Origin: Bacillaceae bacterium IKA-2
Lineage (GTDB): Bacteria; Bacillota; Bacilli; Bacillales; Anaerobacillaceae
DNA length: 64,000 nt
Direction: 5' to 3'
NCBI GenBank assembly: GCA_031761875.1
Contig: CP134492.1
Location: forward strand, 1,922,001-1,986,000
Numbering within the stretch: position 1 is the stretch's first letter; each line of letters begins with the position of its first letter. The notes beneath the pieces were generated by a model. The model did no database searches. It saw only the letters and a program-made list of their open reading frames with translations, and was not told the DNA's origin. Positions 34,386-43,612 of the stretch are shown here, piece by piece. The position numbers were made by a program, and so were the translations under genes.

Positions 34386-35255
34386 ATGGAAATGCTCATT
34401 AACATTACGGTTAATGGTTTAGCGACAGGGATGCTTATTTTTTTACTTGCGGCAGGGTTAACGCTTATCTTTGGGTTAATGGACGTTTTAAACTTCGCTC
34501 ATGGTGCTCTATTTTTATGGGGAGCATATTCAGGGATTTGGGCATATACAACCTCGGGAAGTTTTTTCATAGGTATGATTGTTGCGATTGTCACTTGTGG
34601 TATTCTCGGGTTTTTATTAGAGCGGTTTATTATAAAACCAGTGTATGGAAATCATATTCAACAAATTTTAATAACATTAGGGGCAATGCTTGTCCTTAGT
34701 GAGTTAGTAAAGGTCGTTTGGGGACCTAATATTATTCAAGCACGTGCCCCAGAATGGCTTCGTGGCAGTTGGGAAATTGGCGATGTATTTCTCATTAAAT
34801 ACCGCATTTTCATCATTTTGGTCGGGTTACTCGTTTTTGTTAGTCTTTTATTCCTTTTAAATCGAACGAAGCTTGGACTCATCGTAAGAGCCGGTGTCAT
34901 GGATAAAGAGATGGTGCAATCATTAGGAATCAACATTCGAAAAGTATTTTTATTTGTATTCATTCTTGGATCTGGAATGGCTGGTTTAGGAGGTATGCTC
35001 TTTGGTCCATACTCTGGAGTTATTTACGCAGAATTAGGATTAGAATACGGGATATTAGCTTTTATCGTTGTTGTCATCGGTGGAATGGGTAGTGTGCTTG
35101 GTTCAATGATTGCGGCTCTTTTAGTTGGAATTTTAGGGTCTTATGCGGCTTACTTCTTACCTGAAATTGCTTTAGCAGTTAATTTTTTGCTGATGTTATT
35201 TATCTTAATTTTTAAACCTTCTGGAATAATGGGCATGAAGGAGGCGCTAAAATGA
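34386..35255 (+). CDS. livH: Branched-chain-type ABC importer permease, LivH-like
   Basis: 289 residues, about eight membrane helices, with the family N-terminus (NGLATGMLIFLLAAGLTLIFGLMDVLNFAHGALF). The ATG at 34386 is preferred to the GTG at 34377 because AAAGAGGTG lies just upstream of it. Its stop overlaps the livM start (ATGA). Confidence 0.9.
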   Translation: MEMLINITVNGLATGMLIFLLAAGLTLIFGLMDVLNFAHGALFLWGAYSGIWAYTTSGSFFIGMIVAIVTCGILGFLLERFIIKPVYGNHIQQILITLGAMLVLSELVKVVWGPNIIQARAPEWLRGSWEIGDVFLIKYRIFIILVGLLVFVSLLFLLNRTKLGLIVRAGVMDKEMVQSLGINIRKVFLFVFILGSGMAGLGGMLFGPYSGVIYAELGLEYGILAFIVVVIGGMGSVLGSMIAALLVGILGSYAAYFLPEIALAVNFLLMLFILIFKPSGIMGMKEALK

Positions 35256-36250
35256 GCTGGTTGGGACTATCAAAATTTAAACTTACCCTCACAGTCATCT
35301 TGATTGGACTGCTCCTACTTCCTTTTGTCAGTGATTCAAGAACGGCACTAATTATGTTAACGAAAATCTTTATTTTTGCGATATTTGCAATGAGCTATGA
35401 CTTACTCTTAGGTTATACAGGAATCGTATCCTTTGGTCATGCCATGTTTTTTGGTATCGGTGCTTATACGGTAGCGATCAGTTTAAAGGCATTCGGTCCA
35501 AGTATCCCTGTCGTTTTATTAGCGGTTGTGATAACGATTATTTTTACAGGTATCGTTAGCTTTCTGGTAGGATTGTTAACACTTCGTTTAAAAGCCCATT
35601 TCTTTGCGATGTTGACGTTAGCGGTTTCGGCGCTATTTTTAGTAGTCGCTGAAAAATGGCGCTCTTTAACAATGGGTAATGATGGCTTTACATTCCAAAT
35701 TCCAGATCTTCTTCGTGATCGTGTTTCATTTTATATAGTAGCACTTATTTTTATGGTCGTTGTATTTTTGTTGTTAGAGCGATTTACTCAGTCTCCAATG
35801 GGAAAAGTATTACAGGCAATTAGAGAAAATGAGTCTCGAGTCGAGTCCCTTGGCTATCGTGTCATGCATTACAAAATTACTGCAAATGTAATTGCCGGTA
35901 TTGTCGCAGGTTTAGCGGGGATTTTATACGCAATGAGTTTACGTTTTGTAAATACGGCTGTATTTACTGTTGAACTTACCTTAGATGCTCTTTTGATTAC
36001 AATCATTGGTGGGGTGGGGACATTATTTGGTGCTATTGTCGGAGCAGCACTTATTGAGTATACGCGTCATGCTTTAATGGATTTAGCAAGTGTCCATTGG
36101 ATTTTTGAGCGGTGGATCATTCTATTAGGAACAGTTTTCATTTTAGTAGTCATGTTTTTCCCTAAAGGAATAGTAGGAACGACAAAATATTGGTGGACAA
36201 AACGGAAAATGAGTAAAGTAAAACAATCAAAAACTACTACAAAAGGGTGA
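35252..36250 (+). CDS. livM: Branched-chain-type ABC importer permease, LivM-like
   Basis: 332 residues, about nine to ten membrane helices, with the LivM motifs YDLLLGYTGIVSFGHAMFFG and the coupling region MGKVLQAIRENESRVESLGY. It starts in a four-base overlap with livH. The basic C-terminal tail is cytoplasmic. About 100 bases separate it from the KAS III-like gene, with no clear terminator, so the operon may continue. Confidence 0.9.
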   Translation: MSWLGLSKFKLTLTVILIGLLLLPFVSDSRTALIMLTKIFIFAIFAMSYDLLLGYTGIVSFGHAMFFGIGAYTVAISLKAFGPSIPVVLLAVVITIIFTGIVSFLVGLLTLRLKAHFFAMLTLAVSALFLVVAEKWRSLTMGNDGFTFQIPDLLRDRVSFYIVALIFMVVVFLLLERFTQSPMGKVLQAIRENESRVESLGYRVMHYKITANVIAGIVAGLAGILYAMSLRFVNTAVFTVELTLDALLITIIGGVGTLFGAIVGAALIEYTRHALMDLASVHWIFERWIILLGTVFILVVMFFPKGIVGTTKYWWTKRKMSKVKQSKTTTKG

Positions 36251-36349
36251 AATCTCCCAGACAGTGTCTGATAAAAGTAGAAATACAAGATCACAACCTT
36301 TGAGAAAGTTTTCCGTTAGATCAAGGCGTGATTAGAGAGTGAGGGATCA

Positions 36350-37372
36350 ATGACGAAAGCGCGAGAGAAAGTGGGGATTGTTAGTACTGGGGTCTATCTG
36401 CCAGGTTCGCGAATGACTGGTAGTGAGATTGCTAGTTTATCAGGCATCCCCAGAGAAATCGTTGAAACAAAAATGGGAATTAGAGAGAAAAGAATGCCTG
36501 GTCCTGAAGATCATACTTGTCAGATGGGGATCTTTGCAGCAAAAAAGGCTCTTGAAAAAGCGGATATTGATCCTCTTACGATCGATTTAATTATCTACAT
36601 TGGTGAAGAGCATAAAGAGTATCCACTCTGGACAGCTGGAATTAAGCTACAGCAAGAAATCGGTGCTATTAATGCTTGGGCATTTGATGTCGCTCTTCGC
36701 TGTGGAACAACGGTGATGGCGTTGAAAGTGGCGAAGGACATGATGATCGCCGATGAATCTATTCGTACTGTTCTCCTCGCTGGTGGCTACCGAAATGTTG
36801 ATTTTATTGATTATCAAAATCCTCGAACAAGATTTATGTATAATCTAGCGGCCGGAGGTGGAGCAATTATTCTGCAAAGAGGTTATCACAGCAATGAATT
36901 ATTAGAAACCTCGATCATGACTGATGGTTCTTTTTCAGAAGATGTAGTAGTAGTTTCAGGTGGTACAAAGCATCCGATAACTAAAGACGCGATTGAAAAG
37001 CGTCTTAACTATTTAGATGTCCTTGATCCAGAAGGAATGAAAAAGCGACTTGAAGAAAAATCAATGAAAAACTTTTTACAAGTAGTTAGACGGTCTTTGT
37101 CGAAAAGTGGTTTGACTCAAGAGAATATCGATTATTTAGCAGTATTGCATATGAAGCGATCAGCTCATAATTATGTTTTAAAAGAGCTTAATTTACGTGA
37201 TGAGCAATCGATCTATTTAGATGAGTACGGACATATGGGGCAGATTGATCAAATTTTATCACTTGAACTAGCCCTTGAACATGGAAAGATAAAAGCGGGC
37301 GATCTAGTTGTCTTCGTTAGTGCTGGTATTGGTTATGCATGGGGAGCAACGACGATTCGCTGGGGATCTTAG
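36350..37372 (+). CDS. KAS III-like thiolase-fold enzyme
   Basis: 340 residues of the FabH/HMG-CoA-synthase-like group. The nucleophile is Cys118 in ALRCGTTVMA. A His is found in AVLHMKRSAH, where FabH has PHQAN. The third FabH residue, Asn in YGNTSAAS, is replaced: here the loop reads YGHMGQID. That suggests a decarboxylation-independent condensation or an acyl transfer rather than ordinary FabH chemistry. It lies between an importer and a hydrolase/CoA ligase set, so it may split or build a beta-keto acid from the imported compound. GTGAGGGA precedes the ATG. Confidence 0.78.
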   Translation: MTKAREKVGIVSTGVYLPGSRMTGSEIASLSGIPREIVETKMGIREKRMPGPEDHTCQMGIFAAKKALEKADIDPLTIDLIIYIGEEHKEYPLWTAGIKLQQEIGAINAWAFDVALRCGTTVMALKVAKDMMIADESIRTVLLAGGYRNVDFIDYQNPRTRFMYNLAAGGGAIILQRGYHSNELLETSIMTDGSFSEDVVVVSGGTKHPITKDAIEKRLNYLDVLDPEGMKKRLEEKSMKNFLQVVRRSLSKSGLTQENIDYLAVLHMKRSAHNYVLKELNLRDEQSIYLDEYGHMGQIDQILSLELALEHGKIKAGDLVVFVSAGIGYAWGATTIRWGS

Positions 37373-37388
37373 TAGGAGGTATCATTAA

Positions 37389-38288
37389 TTGTCAAAAGTA
37401 TCTTTACAATCGATCTTACTTGAAAATGGCGAAACGATTTTCTATCGGGAGCGAACCGGGGGAGAAGAAAAACTCCTCCTCATTCATGGAAATATGACTT
37501 CATCGAAGCATTGGGATTTATTTATTGACGCGTTAGATGAACGGTACAAACTGTATGCAGTGGATATGAGAGGGTTTGGAGAATCTACTTATCATCAGCC
37601 AATTAATTCAATTCAAGACCTTACCGATGATGTTAAACAATTCGTCGATATTCTTGGTTTAGAGAAGTTTTCTCTAATCGGCTGGTCTGCGGGTGGTGCA
37701 GTTTCAATGCAGCTGGCGATTGATTACCAGGATCGTGTTACTAAACTGATTTTACTAGCATCTGCTTCGACAAGAGGATATCCATTTTTCCAAGTGAATA
37801 AAGCAGGAGATACCATTCGTTTAAAGACTAAATCAGAAATTGAACAAGATACTGTAAAGTCACTTCCCATTGTTAACGCCTATGAAACTCGTAATAAAGA
37901 CTTCTTAAAAGCGCTTTGGAACGCGATTATCTATACGACAAAGCAACCATCAGAAATCTTATATGATCAATATATAGAAGACATGTTGACGCAACGAAAC
38001 TTAACTGATATTTATCACGCTCTTAATACGTTTAACATAAGTATAGTTCATAACGGGTTAGTGGAAGGAACGGGAAAAGTTAAGGAAATCAAGATGCCGA
38101 CACTAGTTTTATGGGGAGAAAATGATTTAGTTGTTACAGAACAAATGACAAGGGAGATTGTCGAAGATTTAAGTGGACCAACTAAGGTAGTTTATTTAAA
38201 AGAATGCGGGCATTCACCATTAATCGATAATCTAGAACTGCTAAAAGTAGAAATTGAAAATTTTCTGGAAGATAGAAAGGAGAAATAA
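37389..38288 (+). CDS. Alpha/beta hydrolase
   Basis: 299 residues with the full fold: an HGN oxyanion-hole region (LLIHGNMTSSKHW), nucleophile Ser100 in GWSAGG, acid Asp in WGENDLVV and His in ECGHSPL. The start is TTG at 37389 behind AGGAGGT. Substrate unknown; ester, thioester or C-C bond hydrolysis is possible in this family. A truncated SDR gene follows after one base. A fragment of a second copy of this gene's end remains at 40617-40688. Confidence 0.85.
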   Translation: MSKVSLQSILLENGETIFYRERTGGEEKLLLIHGNMTSSKHWDLFIDALDERYKLYAVDMRGFGESTYHQPINSIQDLTDDVKQFVDILGLEKFSLIGWSAGGAVSMQLAIDYQDRVTKLILLASASTRGYPFFQVNKAGDTIRLKTKSEIEQDTVKSLPIVNAYETRNKDFLKALWNAIIYTTKQPSEILYDQYIEDMLTQRNLTDIYHALNTFNISIVHNGLVEGTGKVKEIKMPTLVLWGENDLVVTEQMTREIVEDLSGPTKVVYLKECGHSPLIDNLELLKVEIENFLEDRKEK

Positions 38289-38289
38289 A

Positions 38290-38424
38290 ATGCGTTTAAA
38301 AGATAAGGTTGCCATTATAACTGGTGGCAATGGAATTGGCAGGGAAACTGTTTTCACCCTTGTGAAAGAAGGAGCAAAGGTAAATGGACCCGTTCTTCAT
38401 GTGGATGGCAGCATTATGATGTAG
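38290..38424 (+). pseudogene. SDR gene remnant with large internal deletion
   Basis: 44 codons that join the beginning of an SDR (MRLKDKVAIITGGNGIGRET...GAKV) to its last residues (NGPVLHVDGSIMM) in frame. Both halves match the intact SDR at 40689-41429, from which about 600 bases of interior are missing. The Rossmann core and active site are gone, so it cannot be functional. The upstream ribosome site AAAGGAG is the same as for the intact copy. The first 95 bases differ from the intact gene at roughly one position in eight or nine, so the duplication is old. Confidence 0.9.
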
Positions 38425-38515
38425 TGGTCAATCGATCATAATCTGTAACTGGAATGCAACTCTTTTTTAGTACATTATTAATAAATAAATAAATATTAGC
38501 AGAGGGGGAGGTAAG

Positions 38516-40003
38516 ATGAGCTGGGATACAGATTGGTTAAAAAAACGGGCTCGGATTACTCCAGACCGAGTTGCAGTCGTTGATGGAGAAACGAAGGAGC
38601 AGTGGACGTATCAAAATTTACATGAGCGAGCAGAATCTATAGCAGCATATTTACATGGAATCGGCGTATCAAAAGGGGAAAGGGTAGCCCTTCTTGCTTC
38701 TAATCAGGTTTGTTACTTCGATTTGATGTTCGCTTGTACGAAACTAGGAGCCATTTTTGTTCCATTAAATTGGCGGCTTTCCAAAAAAGAAATTCAATAT
38801 ATCTTAAGTGATTGTGAGCCAATACTAATTGCCTACCATGAAAAATTTCAATTTTTACTTCCTAATCAATTTCAAGGCGTCTTACTAAATATTGATCAAC
38901 AGTTTGAAGAGTTAGTTGGATATAATACATTTAGTCAGAAGATTTATAGTGACGTGGACGAAGCTGATTCGCTCGCAATTATTTATACAGGTGGAACTAC
39001 TGGAAAACCAAAAGGCGTAGTTCTTACTCACAGGTCAATATTTTTTAATGCAGTCAATACGATCATAAGCTGGAATTTAACGTGTAATGACACGACCATA
39101 ACCTATTTACCGATGTTTCATACCGGTGGCTTAAATGCCTTATCTATTCCGCTGTTACACATAGGCGGTAAAGTTGTTATCGGTGATCTATTTGAATCAG
39201 ATCGGATGATAGATTTAATTAATGAAGAACAGTGTACCATTCTCTTATTAGTGCCAACAATGTATCATGTTCTTACGGAAACGAAACTATTTCAAATTAC
39301 TTCATTTCCGTCTATGCACACATTTTTATCAGGTGGAGCACCTTGCTCATATCGGATCTATGATGCATTTGCTAAAAAGGGGTTAGTGTTTAAAGAAGGT
39401 TACGGATTAACAGAAGCAGGCCCTAACAATTTTTATATTAATCCAAATGACGCATTAAAAAAACGAGGTTCCGTCGGCAAACCAATGCTTTATAATCGTG
39501 TGAAATTACTGGATGCTCATGGAAGAGAAGTTCAATGCAGTGAGGTTGGTGAAATTGTGATAAGCGGTCATCACCTATTTACACAGTATTGGAATAATCC
39601 ATCTGTAACAGCAGAAACAAAAAGAGATGGTTGGCTTTATACAGGTGACTTAGGAAAATTTGATGAAGATGGCTATTTTTATATTGTAGGTAGAAAAAAA
39701 GATATGATTATTACTGGTGGTGAAAATGTCTTCCCATTAGAAGTAGAACATATCATAACAGAATATGAAATGGTAGCTGAAGTAGCAGTGGTTGGAATTA
39801 GCAATGAAAAATGGGGCGAGGTCGTAACCGCCTTTATCGTACCGAAAAAGGGCATGCAAATAACGGAAAAGGAAATTGAAAGTCATTGTAAAGAATATCT
39901 AGGCAGCTATAAAGTTCCAAAAACAATCCTCTTTGTTACAGAGCTACCTAAGACATCAGTTGGTAAAATCGATAAAAAAAAATTAATTTCAGTTTCTATT
40001 TGA
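38516..40003 (+). CDS. Acyl-CoA synthetase (AMP-forming, class I ligase)
   Basis: 495 residues. Core motifs of adenylate-forming enzymes are intact: IIYTGGTTGKPKGVVLTH (residues about 157-174), YGLTEAG, GWLYTGDLGKFDEDGYFYIVGRKKD and the C-terminal catalytic Lys in KTSVGKIDKKKL. It activates a carboxylate with ATP and joins it to CoA. The chain length or ring type cannot be read from sequence. AGGGGGAGG precedes the ATG. In this locus it is the likely entry step for the imported substrate. Confidence 0.9.
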   Translation: MSWDTDWLKKRARITPDRVAVVDGETKEQWTYQNLHERAESIAAYLHGIGVSKGERVALLASNQVCYFDLMFACTKLGAIFVPLNWRLSKKEIQYILSDCEPILIAYHEKFQFLLPNQFQGVLLNIDQQFEELVGYNTFSQKIYSDVDEADSLAIIYTGGTTGKPKGVVLTHRSIFFNAVNTIISWNLTCNDTTITYLPMFHTGGLNALSIPLLHIGGKVVIGDLFESDRMIDLINEEQCTILLLVPTMYHVLTETKLFQITSFPSMHTFLSGGAPCSYRIYDAFAKKGLVFKEGYGLTEAGPNNFYINPNDALKKRGSVGKPMLYNRVKLLDAHGREVQCSEVGEIVISGHHLFTQYWNNPSVTAETKRDGWLYTGDLGKFDEDGYFYIVGRKKDMIITGGENVFPLEVEHIITEYEMVAEVAVVGISNEKWGEVVTAFIVPKKGMQITEKEIESHCKEYLGSYKVPKTILFVTELPKTSVGKIDKKKLISVSI

Positions 40004-40311
40004 GATTGAAACTAGATGATCTCAAAAGACGAGCGGAGTCCTGCGGAGATAAATAAACTGTTCCTTTTTTAAAGAACAGTTTACTTACCTGAACGGGATT
40101 TTTTTCCATTATGAGTTCGCTAACAAGAAAAGCAAGGTCTTCAATACCAAACATTGATAGATGTAAAAGAGGAAAATAAAAAAACAGCCTTTTTTTATTT
40201 ATTTTTTATGATGCTGATGAGGGCAGCTTTTTTTTCATTACAGCATGATATTATATTTTACGAAGAAAACGTTCATCATTAGGAGGATAAATGATGAGAT
40301 AAATAAGCTTC
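40003..40311 (-). pseudogene. Decayed copy of 41546-42103 (small ORF tail plus MFS 3' end)
   Basis: This stretch matches 41546-42103 from GATTGAAACTAGATG onward, including the AACTGTTC hairpin, the end of the 100-residue ORF and the end of the MFS gene (CGTTCATCATTAGGAGGATAA). About 250 bases equivalent to 41700-41948 are missing, and the small ORF's stop codon is mutated. It ends at GCTTC, where the sequence switches to a copy of the region upstream of the activator gene. Confidence 0.85.
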
Positions 40312-40610
40312 CATTCCAATGCTTGTGCTTTATGCCTAACTGATTTTTATTCTCATTTAGGTGCGTCCTCATTATATCAAGCTATAAACAAAGGTCAGAT
40401 AAAGCGAGTTCATGTTTTTCCATGAATTGTTGTGAGATAAAATTATTTAAACATGAATTATGATAAAATAATGAACAATAAAAGATTAAAAATATAAAAT
40501 AGGCTTTTTTACGCACTTAAGCGCTATCCTTGAATAAAAAATATAAATACCCATCGATAGATGCAATTGAAAAAAGTGATGAGTTTCAATACGAAAAAGC
40601 CCCTAAGTGA
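40307..40610 (+). pseudogene. Decayed copy of the activator upstream region and N-terminus
   Basis: From 40307 the sequence matches 27682-27799 (CATTCCAATGC..., then CATTATATCAAGC and TATAAACAAAGGTCA), then 27955-28125 in degenerate form: an AATTGTGATAA-like stretch, AAGCGCTATCCTT for AAGCGATATCCTT, and CCCATCGATAGATG for TGCATCGACCATT. The P-loop and the rest of the gene are absent. Element C, present at 27829-27945, is absent here. No function is expected. Confidence 0.8.
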
Positions 40611-40616
40611 AGACTA

Positions 40617-40688
40617 AAATGATTTAGTTGTTACAGGACAAATGACAAAATTGTTGATAATTTTAGAAGAATTGGAAGGAGAAATAAA
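40617..40688 (+). pseudogene. Remnant of the alpha/beta hydrolase 3' end
   Basis: AATGATTTAGTTGTTACAG and the following bases match 38120-38289, shortened by deletions, and end in the same GAAGGAGAAATAAA that carries the ribosome site for the SDR. The intact hydrolase is at 37389-38288. Confidence 0.8.
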
Positions 40689-41429
40689 ATGCGTTTAAAA
40701 GATAAGATTGCGATTATAACAGGTGGCGGGAATGGAATTGGCAGAGAAACGGTTTTAACCTTTGTGAGAGAAGGAGCAAAGGTGGTCATTGCTGATTTTG
40801 ACGTGGAAGCAGGGGAGCAAGTTCTAAATGAGGTGAAGAGGCTTGGTGGTACTGCTATTTTTCAGGAAGTTAATGTAGCAGACAAAGATAGTGTTGCCCG
40901 ACTAGTTGAAAAAACAGTAGATACGTTTGGCTCTGTAACTATTTTGGTAAACAATGCTGGAATTACAGCTGATGCCATGACCCATAAGATGACATCTGAA
41001 GCATGGCAAAAAGTGATAGATATCAATTTGACAGGTGTTTTTTATTGTACACAGGCTGTAATCGGAAAAATGGTCGAACAAGGATCCGGAAAAATTATTA
41101 ATACTTCTAGTGTTTCTGGAGTGTATGGAAATGTCGGGCAAGCAAACTATGCAGCGACAAAAGCAGGAGTCATCGGCATGACAAAAACATGGGCAAAAGA
41201 GTACGGGGGCAAAGGAGTAAATGTGAATGCAGTTGCACCAGGCTTTATCGAAACAGCAATGGTAGCAAAAGTACCAGAAAAAGTAATCGATAAACTAAAA
41301 GCAACTATTCCTTTAAAGCGTCTTGGCACTGCCTCAGATATTGCCAATGCCTACTTGTATTTAGCATCTGATGAGTCTAATTATGTAAATGGAACCGTGC
41401 TACACGTTGATGGTGGGATTATGATGTAG
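40689..41429 (+). CDS. SDR, 3-oxoacyl reductase (FabG/PhaB-like)
   Basis: 246 residues, a classical short-chain dehydrogenase. NADP(H)-binding motif TGGGNGIGRE, NNAG (ILVNNAGIT), catalytic Ser in NTSSVSG and YxxxK in NYAATKAG. It ends in VNGTVLHVDGGIMM, typical for FabG-like beta-ketoacyl reductases acting on acyl-ACP or acyl-CoA. It is the surviving full copy; the other lost its interior (38290-38424). Its ribosome site comes from the hydrolase remnant upstream. No clear promoter of its own was found. Confidence 0.9.
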   Translation: MRLKDKIAIITGGGNGIGRETVLTFVREGAKVVIADFDVEAGEQVLNEVKRLGGTAIFQEVNVADKDSVARLVEKTVDTFGSVTILVNNAGITADAMTHKMTSEAWQKVIDINLTGVFYCTQAVIGKMVEQGSGKIINTSSVSGVYGNVGQANYAATKAGVIGMTKTWAKEYGGKGVNVNAVAPGFIETAMVAKVPEKVIDKLKATIPLKRLGTASDIANAYLYLASDESNYVNGTVLHVDGGIMM

Positions 41430-41517
41430 TGTTCTAACAAATCTAAATGGTAGCTACAAATCATTAAAAATTCATTTTGTCCTAGGGCTTCATAGGAAAG
41501 CTGTCGGCGCAAAACCA

Positions 41518-41550
41518 ATCAAAATTGGTCACCGAAACCAATTTTGATTG
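41518..41550 (+). terminator. Stem-loop after the SDR
   Basis: AATCAAAATTGGT and its exact complement surround a seven-base loop (CACCGAA). There is no long T-run, so it is a weak terminator or a processing site. The rest of 41430-41621 holds only a smaller hairpin, GGTTCCTTTTTTAAAGAAC. Confidence 0.6.
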
Positions 41551-41621
41551 AAACTAGATGATCTCAAGAGACGAGCGGAGTCCTGCTGAGATAAATAAAG
41601 GTTCCTTTTTTAAAGAACAGT

Positions 41622-41924
41622 TTATTTATCTGAACAGGATTTTTTTTCCGTTATTAGTTCGCTAACAATAAAAGCAAGGTCTTCATTACCAAACATTGAT
41701 AAAACAGCGAAAAGCGTTTCATCCGAAATATAGTCTGATTCTTCTTTTGAAACTGTCGCCACGATTGCTTTTTGTAACGATTCATTCGTTTTTTGCTGTG
41801 GGTATGCTCGTTGATATATTTCACTTGGATTTAAATCATGATTAACACACCATTGGGCAAAAATGAGAATCATCATTTCTTCATCGCGTTGATAGCTTTC
41901 AATTACTTGATTTTCGTTCGTCAT
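41622..41924 (-). CDS. Conserved hypothetical small helical protein
   Basis: 100 residues, mainly helical and acidic, without membrane segments or a known motif. Segments such as MMILIFAQWCVNHDLNPSEIYQRAYP and ETLFAVLSMFGNEDLAFIVSEL suggest two or three amphipathic helices. I do not recognise the family. The plus-strand CACCTTAGTTAAATT before the ATG gives AAGGTGG as ribosome site. It runs in the same direction as the MFS gene upstream, 72 bases away, and may be co-transcribed. A decayed second copy of its end is at 40003-40311. Confidence 0.6.
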   Translation of the reverse strand: MTNENQVIESYQRDEEMMILIFAQWCVNHDLNPSEIYQRAYPQQKTNESLQKAIVATVSKEESDYISDETLFAVLSMFGNEDLAFIVSELITEKKSCSDK

Positions 41925-41996
41925 AAATAAACCACCTTAGTTAAATTTAAATGTAAAAGAGAATAATCAAAAAAACAGCCTTTTTTTATAGATTTT

Positions 41997-43220
41997 TTAT
42001 AATACTGATGTGGGCAGCTTTTTTTTCATTACAGGCATGATATTATATTTCACTAAGAAAACGTTCATCATTAGGAGGATAAATGATGCGATAAATAAGC
42101 TTCTGATACCAGCGACAGATGCCAGCCAACCACCGGCGATCGGTCCCATCATCGTTCCTAAATACATAAAGCTATTTGAAAAACCAAACGTCCGACTTTC
42201 CATACCTTGAGGAGCTAAGTGGCGAATCAGAGAGTTGATCGAAGGTAATAAGCCTCCGAGACTAAGTCCTAATAAAAATCGAAAAATAATCAACTGCCAG
42301 TAGCTTTGTACAAATGCCTGCGGTAATGTCACGATTGCTGCAAATAATAGGGAAATTAATAAAACATAGTGAGGACCTTTTCGATCACTTAATTTCCCTA
42401 AAAAGGCACTCGAAGACATATTTGCAAATCCCATCACGGACATTGCTAAACCAGCAAAAAAAGCGACATTTTGTGAAGGAGTTAGTTCCTGCACAAACAA
42501 TGATAGGAGAGGATTAATACCTATTAATGCACACTGAACAATAAAAAAAACAAAAAATACAGATAAAATAGGACGGGTAGAAGTAATTTTTTTAAAGTCT
42601 TGGATCGTGTTTGTTTTGACACGTTCCTCTTTTTTCTGGTGATCCTCTTTAATAAATAAATACACCATAAAAGCTGTTACAAATATCGTAAACCCAGTCA
42701 CGTAAAAAACCATTCGAAATCCTATTAAATCCGCTAAGACTCCACCAATTAATGGCCCGAAAATACCACCGGCCACAGCACCGGCTTGTAACATTCCTAG
42801 TGCATAACCTACCTGTTTCTTCGGTGTGCTCATAGATATTAAGATGATCGCCGCTGGGATGAACCCAGATATCATGCCGTTTAGTAAGCGAAGCCCGAGC
42901 AATGACCACGGTCCAACCGCAAAGCCAGTAAGGGTAATGATGATCGCCATCCCAAACCCTGAACGTAATAGCATTAATTTTCGACCATGTTTATCCGAGA
43001 GCTTACCCCATAGTGGTGAAAATAAAAAGGCTGTTAGAAAGTTTGCGCCAAAAATAATCCCAGACCAACGACTAACAGATTGAGGATCTGTCACGCCCAA
43101 GTCTTGTAAATACAAAGGTAAAAAAGGGATAATCATTGTCATTGAAGCCATGACAAAGAATTGACAAATCATAAGTATGTATAAATTGCGTTTCCAAATT
43201 GTTTTAGGCATTTGTTTCAC
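41997..43220 (-). CDS. MFS multidrug efflux protein (12-TM)
   Basis: 407 residues with 12 hydrophobic spans. The loop motif between TM2 and TM3 is GKLSDKHGRKLMLL, and a second half-motif GKLSDRKGPHYVLL follows TM8. The motif C-like region is GPLIGGVLADLIGF in TM5. This places it in the drug:H+ antiporter group (MdtG/Bmr-like). AAGGAAGTG precedes the ATG. The end of the gene is the right breakpoint of the tandem duplication. Confidence 0.88.
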   Translation of the reverse strand: MKQMPKTIWKRNLYILMICQFFVMASMTMIIPFLPLYLQDLGVTDPQSVSRWSGIIFGANFLTAFLFSPLWGKLSDKHGRKLMLLRSGFGMAIIITLTGFAVGPWSLLGLRLLNGMISGFIPAAIILISMSTPKKQVGYALGMLQAGAVAGGIFGPLIGGVLADLIGFRMVFYVTGFTIFVTAFMVYLFIKEDHQKKEERVKTNTIQDFKKITSTRPILSVFFVFFIVQCALIGINPLLSLFVQELTPSQNVAFFAGLAMSVMGFANMSSSAFLGKLSDRKGPHYVLLISLLFAAIVTLPQAFVQSYWQLIIFRFLLGLSLGGLLPSINSLIRHLAPQGMESRTFGFSNSFMYLGTMMGPIAGGWLASVAGIRSLFIASFILLMMNVFLVKYNIMPVMKKKLPTSVL

Positions 43221-43468
43221 TTCCTTAATCGTCTTACCTATTATATATTTCGTTTAACGAAATTTTCAAGAGAAGAGTTTTTTAGAACAACTTTTTTCAC
43301 TCTTGCTTATCATGGCTCTGTATTAATTGTTCGACTGTTATATAGGTAGATAATACCATGAATCAAGAGCAACAGCTGGTGAGGGTGTTTCATGCGGTAC
43401 GCCTGGAGTACATGTAGATGGTTGTGGCAAAACGGATAATAAAATGGTAACAGAGGGAGCTAAGAAAC

Positions 43469-43517
43469 AAAAGGAGATCGAAAAGTCAGTCAGACTGACT
43501 TTTCGATCTCCTTTTTA
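43469..43517. terminator. Bidirectional terminator upstream of the MFS and after the enoyl-CoA hydratase
   Basis: Arms 43469-43490 and 43494-43515 pair over 22 bases with a three-base loop, flanked by A-run and T-run. It lies after the stop of the minus-strand enoyl-CoA hydratase gene. The rest of 43221-43612 has no ORF I can support; the MFS promoter should lie near 43230-43260. Confidence 0.85.
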
Positions 43518-43612
43518 AAAAACAGCAACTTTAGAGAGAGAGTATCAATATTTTCTGCAGAATTTAGACTAGATCGATGTTACATGCAGAGAGTGGTGAT
43601 TTCTTAGTCAGA

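Noticed and set aside
43380-43440. Short coding remnant (HVDG-like) resembling an SDR end
   Set aside because: The match to the SDR C-terminus is only a few residues and could be chance.
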